64,000 bases of DNA from assembly GCF_937863835.1 (NCBI RefSeq), contig NZ_CALMHT010000072.1:1-64000 (forward strand), in the 5' to 3' direction. Of this stretch, positions 45,030 to 53,865 are shown piece after piece (within the stretch, counting starts at the first letter, position 1; each line of letters starts with the position of its first letter). The position numbers were made by a program, and so were the translations under genes. The notes under the pieces were generated by a model, which worked only from the letters and a program-made list of their open reading frames with translations, did not search any database and was not told where the DNA came from. The DNA is from an uncultured Prevotella sp. Its GTDB lineage: Bacteria; Bacteroidota; Bacteroidia; Bacteroidales; Bacteroidaceae.

Positions 45030-47042
45030 ATGAAACTAAATAAATTTTTTATCGGAGCTGTCATGGCTACAGCAACATGTATTGGACTCGGTTCCTGTAC
45101 AGATACTATAGCTTTTGGAAATTCTTTCTTGGAAAAAGCTCCTGGTGGAACAGTAACAGAAGATACTGTTTTCAATAATCCAGAATATACTCGCCAATTC
45201 CTAGCAGGTGTATATTCTTTACAATATTATGGTTTACCTTGGCGTAGTTCTTCTTCCTCTCCTCTTACAGCCAGTTATTGGAATGGTGAAGTGGAAGCCC
45301 TTTCAGATTGTTTCCAATTATATTTCCAGAGTTCTGTCTTGTATAAGCAGTATTATACAGGTGCGTTTACTGCGTCTACTGGCGGCGGTGTATATGGATT
45401 CCTGACAGAAAACACATGGGAGTTGGTACGTAGAGCATACAAACTAATAGAGAATGTAAGTAAGGTCCCTAATATGGAACAGACAGAGAAAGACCGCTTG
45501 GTAGCAGAGGCAAAATGTCTTATAGCTTCTACCTATTTCAATATGTTCCGCCATTATGGAGGTCTGCCTATTATCACAGGTTCTTTCTCTGGCTTGGATG
45601 GGTCTTATAATTTGCCACGTGCTTCAGTAGAGAATACAGTTAAGTTTATGGTTGGTTTATTAGATGATGCTTCTAAGACGAGCTCTTTACCTTGGTCCTT
45701 TACAAGTGATGAAGCTACTTCGGAAGTAGGTCATTGGACAAAGGCAGGCGCAATGGCATTAAAGTGTAAAATACTTCAATTTGCCGCTTCACCATTGTTT
45801 AATGCCGACCAAGGATATTATGGAGGTACCACAGATGCTGAAAAAGACAGTCTTGTATGGTATGGAGGTTATGATAAGAGTCGTTGGACAGCATGTAAGA
45901 CAGCATGTAAAGCCTTTTTTGACGCCCTTGCTGCAAACGGTGGTTACAGTCTTGTACAACCCACAGCAAATACACAAGAGGCATATCGTTATGCATACCG
46001 TTCTGCATATTGGAATGAGAACAGTTCTGAAATACTGCATTCAGTACGTGTAACCAATTCTACCCGTGATTCAAAATATCAGTGGTTGTATTTGAGAGGT
46101 AATGACCGTCTGTCATATTGTCTGACTGAGGAGTATGCAGAGATGTTCCCTTGGGCAGATGGTACACCATTTGATTGGGATGAGGCTGAAAAAGCTGGTA
46201 AATTAGACCAGATGTTTGTCAAGGGAGATACAGTTGCCAAACAGCAACTTTTGCAAAATCGTGTATACACCCGTGATCCCCGTCTATATGAAACAGCTGA
46301 TGTCAATGGTGCATTGCAGGTTATTAATGATGCGGATGGTTCCACATCTGGTGCCAATTATGAAATATGGGTAGGAGGTACTCAGGGTGGTACAAGTCAG
46401 AAGAATGAATCCGGCGCGTATGCGACAAGTTATCGTCTCAACAAATATGTTGTTGGCGACCTCATGTATACATCAATGCATTATCCACAATGGGATGTAC
46501 TACGCCTGTCAGACCTCTATCTGGTCTATGCCGAAGCTTTATTACAATCTGATGATAATAACACAGAAGCTCTTAAATATGTAGATGCAGTTCGTGCCCG
46601 TGTAGGACTTAAAGGTCTTGCAGCCAGCAACCCATCTAAGAATTTAACATCCAATAAAGCAAATCTTTTAGAGGAGATCTTGCGTGAACGTGCCTGTGAA
46701 TTAGGTTTTGAAGATACACGCTATTTTGATATGATCCGTTATAAACGTACAGACCTGTTCAAAAAAGAACTACATGGATTGCGTATTTACCGTTTGGTCA
46801 AAAATACGACGACAGGTGTTTGGGAAAGATCGGCGACACAATGGTATAATGGTGACAGAAAAACTGCAAAACAGGGACAACCCTCATATTATGAACCGTC
46901 TCATTTTGATTATGAGAAATTTGTAATCGCAAATGGTACCCGTGCGTGGTGGACGGATTATGATAATAAATGGTTGTTACAACCATTCCCTACGACTGAA
47001 CTGAATAAGGGATATGGACTCATACAGAATCCTGGTTGGTGA
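45030..47042 (+). CDS. SusD/RagB-like lipoprotein (pair 2)
   Basis: A 670-residue surface glycan-binding lipoprotein. An ATG at 44994 is in frame, but ATG at 45030 (MKLNKFFIGAV) gives a direct lipoprotein signal with lipobox LGSC and Cys23, so it is preferred. SusD features: NSFLEKAPGGTVTEDTVFNNPEYTRQFLAGVY at the N-terminus, ECKCLIASTYFN-like TPR segment (AKCLIASTYFNMFRHYGGLPI), and the C-terminal EEILRERACELGFEDTRYFDMIRYKR. It ends with LLQPFPTTELNKGYGLIQNPGW, the common SusD end. It pairs with SusC 2. Confidence 0.95.
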   Translation: MKLNKFFIGAVMATATCIGLGSCTDTIAFGNSFLEKAPGGTVTEDTVFNNPEYTRQFLAGVYSLQYYGLPWRSSSSSPLTASYWNGEVEALSDCFQLYFQSSVLYKQYYTGAFTASTGGGVYGFLTENTWELVRRAYKLIENVSKVPNMEQTEKDRLVAEAKCLIASTYFNMFRHYGGLPIITGSFSGLDGSYNLPRASVENTVKFMVGLLDDASKTSSLPWSFTSDEATSEVGHWTKAGAMALKCKILQFAASPLFNADQGYYGGTTDAEKDSLVWYGGYDKSRWTACKTACKAFFDALAANGGYSLVQPTANTQEAYRYAYRSAYWNENSSEILHSVRVTNSTRDSKYQWLYLRGNDRLSYCLTEEYAEMFPWADGTPFDWDEAEKAGKLDQMFVKGDTVAKQQLLQNRVYTRDPRLYETADVNGALQVINDADGSTSGANYEIWVGGTQGGTSQKNESGAYATSYRLNKYVVGDLMYTSMHYPQWDVLRLSDLYLVYAEALLQSDDNNTEALKYVDAVRARVGLKGLAASNPSKNLTSNKANLLEEILRERACELGFEDTRYFDMIRYKRTDLFKKELHGLRIYRLVKNTTTGVWERSATQWYNGDRKTAKQGQPSYYEPSHFDYEKFVIANGTRAWWTDYDNKWLLQPFPTTELNKGYGLIQNPGW

Positions 47043-47087
47043 TAATATGTTTGAAGTCGAAATACATTCAATAAAACGATAAAATAT

Positions 47088-49910
47088 ATGAAAAGAAATA
47101 ATATCATAGTGTTTGCAGTATTAGCAGGTTTCTGTCTGCCTGCTGCAGCACAGCAATATAAAGATTCACTTAAAAATGATCGATTTGAAGATCAACTGAT
47201 CGATGTTGGTGCAAACAGGACATTCAAGCTTAGTGAATCTACCGCATCTGTTTCTCTGATAACCAACAAGGAAACAGATAAGCGCAGTGCAAAAAATATA
47301 GGCAATTCCATTCTGGGACAAGGTCTGGGACTTATATCCTTGCAGAATTCAGGTAATTATGCAGCTGCTAATCCCACTTTCTATGTACGTGGATTACAGA
47401 GTCTCTCTGGTAGTACACCTTTAATATTAGTAGACGGAATAGAACGTAGTATAGACAACATTACACCTGAAGAAGTTGAAAATGTTCAGATACTGAAAGA
47501 TGCCGCAGCTGTATCTCTGTATGGATATAAAGGTGCCAACGGTGCTGTTCTTATTACGACAAAACGAGGAAAATACAATTCTAAGTCGATAACAGTAACA
47601 TTAGACCATGTCTTTAATTTTATGGCCAACAAACCAAAGTTTGTTGATGCTTCAACTTATGCGAAAGCGATGAATGAAGCTTATGCGAACGATGGTTACG
47701 GGAATAATTATCGTTATTCGGATAATGAGATATCTGCTTTCCAAAGTGGTCAATACCCATATTATTATCCAAATGTTGATTGGGTAAATGAAACATTCAA
47801 GGATAATGCCGCCACGAACAAAATTAACGCCCAGTTTACTGGTGGTGGTCAGAAGTTCCGTTATTATGCAATGATAGACCTTTTGTCAGATAAAGGTTTT
47901 ATCAAGAACCCTAATGAGAATGATGGTTATTCGACACAGAATAAGTATGTCAAAGGCAACATGCGTGCAAACATTGATGTAGATTTGACACCTACAACCA
48001 AAATTACAGCCAATATCCTTGGCGTACTTCTTGAAACAAGTCGTCCAGGTTCTAATGTAGATCTTTGGGATATGATATATTCTACGCCTTCTGCTGCATA
48101 TCCGATCAAGTCGGAAAGTGGAAACTGGGGTGGTAGTAATACATGGGCTGGAACTTCAAACCCTGTCGCACAATCGGTTGGAGCCGCTTATTATAAGAAT
48201 CATACCCGTAGCTTGTTCTCTGATTTGACTCTCCGTCAGGATCTTTCCGGATGGGTAAAAGGTTTGGCTGCCCAAGCTCGCGCCAGTTATGATAATACAT
48301 CTAACATATATGAAAACCATAGTAAGACATATATATACAACGTGACCGTTCCGACATGGGCTGCCGATGCTACTGAACCTACAGCTACTGTAAGCACTTA
48401 TGGAACTGACTCTGAAATGGGTACAGGAGCAGATGTAAATACATTCTCACGCCGTTTCCATTTTGATTTCGGTTTCGATTATCAGAACAAATTCGGAGAC
48501 CATTCTATATATAGTCAGTTAAAATGGGATTATGAATACGAAGAAGCCAATGGTTATAATACAACAATTTATCGCCAGAATTTCTCATGGTTCAATCATT
48601 ATGGATATAAAGAGCGCTATTTTGCAGACCTTTCACTTGTATACTCAGGTTCTAGTAGATTAGCTCCTAGTACGAAGTGGAGTTTTTCTCCAACAGTTTC
48701 AGCTGCATGGGTGATCTCAAAAGAAAATTTCATGAAAAATATTTCATGGGTCGATTTCTTGAAACTTCGTGCATCTTTTGGTATCATCAATCAAGACTTA
48801 CTTCCTAACAGCACATGGACATACTACGTTCAGCAGTATCAGGTATCCGGTGGTACATATCCATTCAATTCAGGATGGGGATCAGATTTCGGACGTACCT
48901 ATCTTGACCGTCTTGCTACGACAAATCCATCTCATGAAAAAGCTTACAAATATAATGTCGGTGTAGATGCTACCTTGTTCCATGGTCTTAATGTTACGAT
49001 CGATGGATATTATCAGCGCCGTTCTGATATTTGGGTTGAAGCATCAGGTAAATATACAGCACTCGTCGGTGTAGATGCACCTTATGAGAACGCAGGTATA
49101 GTAGACAGTTGGGGCGCAGAATTAGGATTGGACTATTCTAAACAGATAGGACAGGTTACATTCAATGTAGGAGGAAATCTTAATTATAATAGAAATAAGA
49201 TTAAGGAACAGTTGGAAGAGCCCCGTCTATACAGCAATTTAGTACAGACAGGAAACTCATTGAATCAGATATATGGTCTGAAAGCAATCGGTTTCTTCAA
49301 GGACGATGCCGATATAGCCAATAGTCCTACTCAGACATTCTCTACAGTAAAGCCGGGTGATATCAAGTATGAAGATGTCAATGGTGATAATACAATTGAT
49401 GCCAATGACAAAGTAGCAATCGGATATTCTACAGTAGCACCTCAGTTGTATTATTCTATTCATCTGGGTGCTGAATGGAAGGGCTTCGGTATTGATATGA
49501 TGTTCCAGGGAACAGGACGTTATTCAGCAATCCTGAATACAAAGAGTATGTATTGGCCACTTATTAATAATACGACCATTTCCCAGTATTATTATGACAA
49601 TCGTTGGACATCAGACAACCAGAATGCAAAATTTCCACGTTTAAGTTCTGTAAGCAATGCGAACAACTATCAGACTAATACAATCTGGTTGGCCGACCGT
49701 TCTTTCTTAAAACTGCGCAATGTGGAAGTTTACTATAATTTTGCAAAGTGTTTGTTGCAGAAAACGAAAGTCGTAAATGCTGCGAAGATTTATGTTCGTG
49801 GAACAGATTTGTTCTGTATAGATCATCTGGATGTTTCTGATCCTGAATCTTATGGAGCTACGAACCCGCTTACACGTAGTGTTGTAGTAGGACTCTCTGT
49901 TACTTTCTAA
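47088..49910 (+). CDS. SusC-like TonB-dependent transporter lacking the N-terminal regulatory-like domain (pair 3)
   Basis: A 940-residue outer-membrane transporter, about 110-130 residues shorter than the other two. After the signal peptide (to about AAAQ, residue 21) there is a short stretch and then directly the plug (SESTASVSLITNKETDKRSAKNIGNSILGQGLGL, FYVRGLQSLSGSTPLILVDGIERS, AAAVSLYGYKGANGAVLITTK). The carboxypeptidase-D-regulatory-like domain found in SusC 1 and 2 is absent. The barrel ends with RSVVVGLSVTF. It starts 45 bp after SusD 2 and precedes SusD 3. Confidence 0.94.
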   Translation: MKRNNIIVFAVLAGFCLPAAAQQYKDSLKNDRFEDQLIDVGANRTFKLSESTASVSLITNKETDKRSAKNIGNSILGQGLGLISLQNSGNYAAANPTFYVRGLQSLSGSTPLILVDGIERSIDNITPEEVENVQILKDAAAVSLYGYKGANGAVLITTKRGKYNSKSITVTLDHVFNFMANKPKFVDASTYAKAMNEAYANDGYGNNYRYSDNEISAFQSGQYPYYYPNVDWVNETFKDNAATNKINAQFTGGGQKFRYYAMIDLLSDKGFIKNPNENDGYSTQNKYVKGNMRANIDVDLTPTTKITANILGVLLETSRPGSNVDLWDMIYSTPSAAYPIKSESGNWGGSNTWAGTSNPVAQSVGAAYYKNHTRSLFSDLTLRQDLSGWVKGLAAQARASYDNTSNIYENHSKTYIYNVTVPTWAADATEPTATVSTYGTDSEMGTGADVNTFSRRFHFDFGFDYQNKFGDHSIYSQLKWDYEYEEANGYNTTIYRQNFSWFNHYGYKERYFADLSLVYSGSSRLAPSTKWSFSPTVSAAWVISKENFMKNISWVDFLKLRASFGIINQDLLPNSTWTYYVQQYQVSGGTYPFNSGWGSDFGRTYLDRLATTNPSHEKAYKYNVGVDATLFHGLNVTIDGYYQRRSDIWVEASGKYTALVGVDAPYENAGIVDSWGAELGLDYSKQIGQVTFNVGGNLNYNRNKIKEQLEEPRLYSNLVQTGNSLNQIYGLKAIGFFKDDADIANSPTQTFSTVKPGDIKYEDVNGDNTIDANDKVAIGYSTVAPQLYYSIHLGAEWKGFGIDMMFQGTGRYSAILNTKSMYWPLINNTTISQYYYDNRWTSDNQNAKFPRLSSVSNANNYQTNTIWLADRSFLKLRNVEVYYNFAKCLLQKTKVVNAAKIYVRGTDLFCIDHLDVSDPESYGATNPLTRSVVVGLSVTF

Positions 49911-49958
49911 TGAGGAAAGATTATATAAAGAAAGAAAAAATTCAAAATAATGAATATT

Positions 49959-51707
49959 ATGAAACTAAATAAAATAATAGGCGTTGGTCTTGGAGTTTTA
50001 GCTCTTGCTTCATGTAATGACAAGATGGACTACAAAGAATATAACGCATACGATAAGGATTATGTCAGTTCAAGTATGACTTATGTAGGCAACTTGATGA
50101 CTGATATATATAATTATGCAGATTATGATTTCGGACAGAATTTCGGTGGAGCTATTTTAGGTTCTGCTACGGATGAGAGCGAGTTTGCTACATCAGGTAA
50201 CTCTATACAGGATCTTTATGATGGTGCATGGAGTCCAACCAATGCCCATAGTACAATGTGGACTAACATGTATTCGGGTATTGCCGACTGTAATCTCGTG
50301 CTGCACGAGTTCCAAGGCTTGACATTCTCTGCAGACTCGCTTAACAGTGATTATGAACAGCAGATATATCGCTATCAGAACTACAAATGGGAATCACGTT
50401 TCTGGAGAGCATATTTCTATTTTAATCTTGTTCGCCAGTATGGGGCTGTACCTTTGATAACAAAGAGTGTCGTTGGAGGGAATGCTGATGAGATCAATAG
50501 TATGTCAAGAACATCGTCCGATTCCATATACAAATTTATCATGGACGAATGTGACATCGTAAAGGATTCTATCATAGCGGATTATAGTAATCTTGGAAAT
50601 ATGGCTTTACCAAGTAGTGCCGCAGAAACAGGTAGAGCGGATAAGTTGGCTGTACTAGCCTTACGTGCGCGTGCCGCTTTATATTGGGCGAGTCCTCTGT
50701 TTAATACTTCAAATGATAAACAACGCTATCATACAGCTGCCCTGTATACAAAGGAATTGTTGGATGCATGTGATGCACGTGGTAAGAAGTTGGCAGCAGA
50801 TTATTCATCATTATGGGCTACTGATAACTGGAGTAACGCCTCTGTTACATGTGAAATCATATTTGGTCGCCGTATTTACGGAACCGGTACCGGTGGTACA
50901 TCTGCAGTTTTCGAAAAATACAATTATCCAATAGGCATTGAAGGCGGAGCAGGTGGAAACTGTCCGACCCAGAATCTTGTTGATGCTTATGAAATGCAGA
51001 AGACAGGTTTGGGTATCAATGAGTCTGGTAGTGGATATAAAGAAAGTGATCCATATACTGGCCGTGATCCAAGATTTACAGCCACTGTAGCAAAGAACGG
51101 TGATACATGGCCTACTGTATATAAGACTGCGTTGCAGACTTATTATGGAGGAACTAATGGAGAACCTGTTGCCAGTGCCACTCCTACAGGATATTATGTT
51201 AAGAAACTCTGTCATGGAGCCATCAATTTAGCTGCAAATTCTAAGTATGCTGCCGATAACCATACATGGATAACTTTCCGTCTAGGTGAGTTCTATCTGA
51301 ATATGGCAGAGGCATTGTATAAATATCTTGGTTCTCCTACGGCTACAAGTTCTGAGTTCCCTACATCCGCGATTGAATATATCAACAAGGTGCGTGCACG
51401 TGTTAGTATGCCAAACTTCCCGACAACGCTGAGTAATGATGCTTTTTGGGCAAAATATACAAATGAGCGAATGGTCGAATTAGCTTTTGAAGGACATCGT
51501 TTTTGGGATGTTCGTCGCTGGAAGGAAGCTGACAAGTATTTCAAGAGCATACAGGAAATGAAACTTACGAAGAATGATGACGGAACAATCACATACACCC
51601 GTAAAACTGTCAGTCGTCAGTGGGCAGATAAAATGTATCTGTTCCCTATACCACAGACTGAGATAATGAAAAACAAGAATCTGACCCAGAATACCGGTTG
51701 GGAATAA
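49959..51707 (+). CDS. SusD/RagB-like lipoprotein (pair 3)
   Basis: A 582-residue surface glycan-binding lipoprotein. ATG at 49959 (MKLNKIIGVG) is preferred over the ATG at 49950. The lipobox LASC gives Cys19. SusD features are YNAYDKDYVSSSMTYVGNLMTDIYNY near the N-terminus, the TPR-like SRFWRAYFYFNLVRQYGAVPLI, the long ETGRADKLAVLALRARAALYWASPLFN, and WAKYTNERMVELAFEGHRFWDVRRWKEA near the end with PIPQTEIMKNKNLTQNTGW. It pairs with SusC 3, 48 bp upstream. Confidence 0.95.
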   Translation: MKLNKIIGVGLGVLALASCNDKMDYKEYNAYDKDYVSSSMTYVGNLMTDIYNYADYDFGQNFGGAILGSATDESEFATSGNSIQDLYDGAWSPTNAHSTMWTNMYSGIADCNLVLHEFQGLTFSADSLNSDYEQQIYRYQNYKWESRFWRAYFYFNLVRQYGAVPLITKSVVGGNADEINSMSRTSSDSIYKFIMDECDIVKDSIIADYSNLGNMALPSSAAETGRADKLAVLALRARAALYWASPLFNTSNDKQRYHTAALYTKELLDACDARGKKLAADYSSLWATDNWSNASVTCEIIFGRRIYGTGTGGTSAVFEKYNYPIGIEGGAGGNCPTQNLVDAYEMQKTGLGINESGSGYKESDPYTGRDPRFTATVAKNGDTWPTVYKTALQTYYGGTNGEPVASATPTGYYVKKLCHGAINLAANSKYAADNHTWITFRLGEFYLNMAEALYKYLGSPTATSSEFPTSAIEYINKVRARVSMPNFPTTLSNDAFWAKYTNERMVELAFEGHRFWDVRRWKEADKYFKSIQEMKLTKNDDGTITYTRKTVSRQWADKMYLFPIPQTEIMKNKNLTQNTGWE

Positions 51708-51759
51708 ATAACATACTTTAGTTGTTAATAGTTAATTGTTATTCAGTATGATTATTGCG

Positions 51760-51788
51760 CCCGTAACACTCTCCATGAGTGTTACGGG
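51760..51788 (+). terminator. Hairpin between SusD 3 and GH28
   Basis: A perfect 12-bp stem (51760-51771 with 51777-51788) and a 5-nt loop, but no T-run follows. It may slow transcription, protect the upstream mRNA end or be a processing site rather than a strong terminator. The GH28 start lies 60 bp further. Confidence 0.55.
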
Positions 51789-51848
51789 TATGCTATATAA
51801 GATGTAGTGAAGAACGGCTCAAAATCTAATAAACAATCATTAATAAAA

Positions 51849-53264
51849 ATGGAATCTGCACATAAAATTATTGTTGCTGTCTGCATCATGATTATACAAA
51901 GTATAAGCATGACAGCTCGTGAATATAATGTTCGTGACTTCGGTGCTGTAGGTGACGGTCGTGCGCTCGACAGTAAAGCTATCAACAAAGCTATTGACGC
52001 ATGTGTAGCTGATGGCGGTGGCAAAGTGGAAATACCTGCCGGCACCTTTCTTTGTGGTAGCATCAGACTGAAGAGCAATATAGAATTGCATCTGGAGGCA
52101 GGTGCTAAAATTCTTGCTGCCCCTGCCGGTATGAATGTTTATGATGAAAGCGAGAAGTTTGAAGGCAAGCAATATCAGGATGGAGGACATACGTTTTTTC
52201 ATAACAGTCTGATATGGGCCGACGGTCAGCGCAATATCTCTATTACAGGTCATGGTATGATTGATGGCGAGGGCTTGACAAAGAAGGATAACGAACATGC
52301 AGGTATCGTGGATGGTGGCAGTATCGGAACAGGTGACAAGACTATCGCTATGAAACTTTGTCAGAATGTCACGATCAGAGATATTACTATTTTTCGCGGA
52401 GGACACTTTGGAATCATTATAACAGGTTGCGATATCGTCAATATAGATAATGTCATTGTTGACACCAATCGTGATGGCATAGATATTGATTGTTGTAAGT
52501 ATGTGACAGTTAGCAATACAAAAGTGAATACACCTCATGATGATGCCATCGTGATAAAAAGTTCTTATGCACTCAACCGTCCTGTGCCTTCTGAACATAT
52601 CCTTGTAACCAACTGTATCGTGACAGGGTACCAGCTTGGCACTTTTCTTGATGGGACTTATAAACCGGAACCGGTCAATTGGGTGTGTGGAAGGATTAAA
52701 CTAGGTACTGAGAGTAACGGCGGATATAGGGACATTGCCATCAGTAATTGTACCTGCATTTGGAGCAGTGGCCTTGCTTTTGAAACAGTAGACGGAGGTT
52801 TGATGGAGAATATCGTAGTATCCAATATTACTATGAATCACGTTCATCATTATCCGATATACATTACGACCGGTTGCCGAAACCGCGGTCCTGTTGCTGA
52901 TGTCGTTTCCCGTGCAGAGAATATATCTATCAATAATGTGATGGCCACGGATGTCGATTCTCTAGCTGGAATCATTGTGACAGGTATGCCGAATCAGCCA
53001 TTAAGGAATATTTCGTTGAGTAATATTACTGTCGAATACCGTGGCGGGGGGACAAAAGATCTGTCAACACGTAAATACAGAGAACAGGGTACGAATTACC
53101 CTGAACCCCGTTGGGCTGGACCGACACCAGCTTATGGCATTTATGCCCGCCATGTGAATGGCCTGCGTCTCCGTGATATACATCTAACAACAATCAAGCC
53201 CGAGGCCCGACCGATGATAATTACCGATGATGTCCATAATCTGGATTCGACCTATGTACAATAA
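51849..53264 (+). CDS. GH28-family polygalacturonase-like enzyme, third GH28 module
   Basis: A 471-residue secreted beta-helix enzyme; ATG at 51849 is chosen over the upstream GTG at 51807, giving a signal peptide ending near SMTA. GH28 features: REYNVRDFGAVGDGRALDSKAINKAIDACVADGGG, a strand with GTFLCGSIRLKSNIELHLEAGA, NRDGIDIDCC, D231-D232 in HDDAIVIKSS, and RIKLGTESNGGY with the RIK element. It would cleave galacturonic acid links of pectin or rhamnogalacturonan. It is transcribed with or after pair 3. The stop codon touches the edge of the non-coding inverted-repeat element. Confidence 0.9.
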   Translation: MESAHKIIVAVCIMIIQSISMTAREYNVRDFGAVGDGRALDSKAINKAIDACVADGGGKVEIPAGTFLCGSIRLKSNIELHLEAGAKILAAPAGMNVYDESEKFEGKQYQDGGHTFFHNSLIWADGQRNISITGHGMIDGEGLTKKDNEHAGIVDGGSIGTGDKTIAMKLCQNVTIRDITIFRGGHFGIIITGCDIVNIDNVIVDTNRDGIDIDCCKYVTVSNTKVNTPHDDAIVIKSSYALNRPVPSEHILVTNCIVTGYQLGTFLDGTYKPEPVNWVCGRIKLGTESNGGYRDIAISNCTCIWSSGLAFETVDGGLMENIVVSNITMNHVHHYPIYITTGCRNRGPVADVVSRAENISINNVMATDVDSLAGIIVTGMPNQPLRNISLSNITVEYRGGGTKDLSTRKYREQGTNYPEPRWAGPTPAYGIYARHVNGLRLRDIHLTTIKPEARPMIITDDVHNLDSTYVQ

Positions 53265-53692
53265 GATGTTTTTTTAAAAAATAACGTCACAATATCGCGG
53301 TCGGTCTGTTTATCGATGGTTCAAGGTGTTGACAACCCCACATATTATCATCGGAACATCACAAGAGTTGTATGCTTTTACTAGAGATGAAAAGTATCTG
53401 CCCATTGGTTTTGAACAAAATTTAGGCCTAAATTTGTATCAATCTCAGTGCTTTCGCAGTGCATTTCCATTGGTTTGGCATCAAATTTAGGCCTAAATCT
53501 TGTTCGAAAACAGTGGATTTGTTATTCAAAACCACTGCTTTTGAAATAGAGGCGGACGATTGTGGAGATATAAATGTTAAAATAAGAATGAACTGGTGGC
53601 GTTTCTGCCATTTTTTGTGGTGATATAAACAGTCAGAACCCCAGTAAAGATGAGGGCTGCGATATTGTGACGTTGTTTTTCAAAAAAAATCT
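53265..53692. mobile_element. Candidate MITE-like non-coding element with terminal inverted repeats
   Basis: This 428-bp stretch without a gene is bounded by inverted repeats: about 34 bp at 53265-53298 and 53659-53692, with a perfect 16-bp core (53283-53298 and 53659-53674). Inside are a perfect 18-bp palindrome (53418-53435), a second copy of its 14-bp core (53485-53498), and a larger imperfect inverted repeat of 33 bp (53402-53434 with 53484-53516). A TAA trinucleotide flanks both ends (53262-53264 and 53692-53694), which could be a target duplication but is weak. No transposase is present. A non-autonomous element or a palindromic intergenic repeat fits best. Confidence 0.55.
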
Positions 53693-53697
53693 AAGTA

Positions 53698-53803
53698 GAT
53701 GTAATATTCCTTCTACTTTTTCCTAATAAAAGGGAGCAGTCGGATGTAATGCAAAAAAAATACATCATAATTTTTTTTCTTCTAACAAAACCTATTATCT
53801 TTG
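53698..53803 (+). promoter_or_regulatory. Promoter region of GH2 beta-galactosidase gene
   Basis: TATCTTTG (53796-53803) matches TAnnTTTG, 62 bp before the start codon. Upstream are two direct copies of GATGTAAT (53698-53705 and 53743-53750), 45 bp apart, possible sites for the hybrid sensor or another activator. Confidence 0.5.
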
Positions 53804-53865
53804 CATTTTCAAATGCCTTTTTACTAAAATAATATACTAAAACAAATTACTAAAACAAACAAGTT

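Noticed and set aside
51840..52598. A 252-residue - strand open frame inside the third GH28 gene
   Set aside because: Antisense to a well-supported GH28; composition is rich in Cys, Ile and Thr without any recognisable domain.
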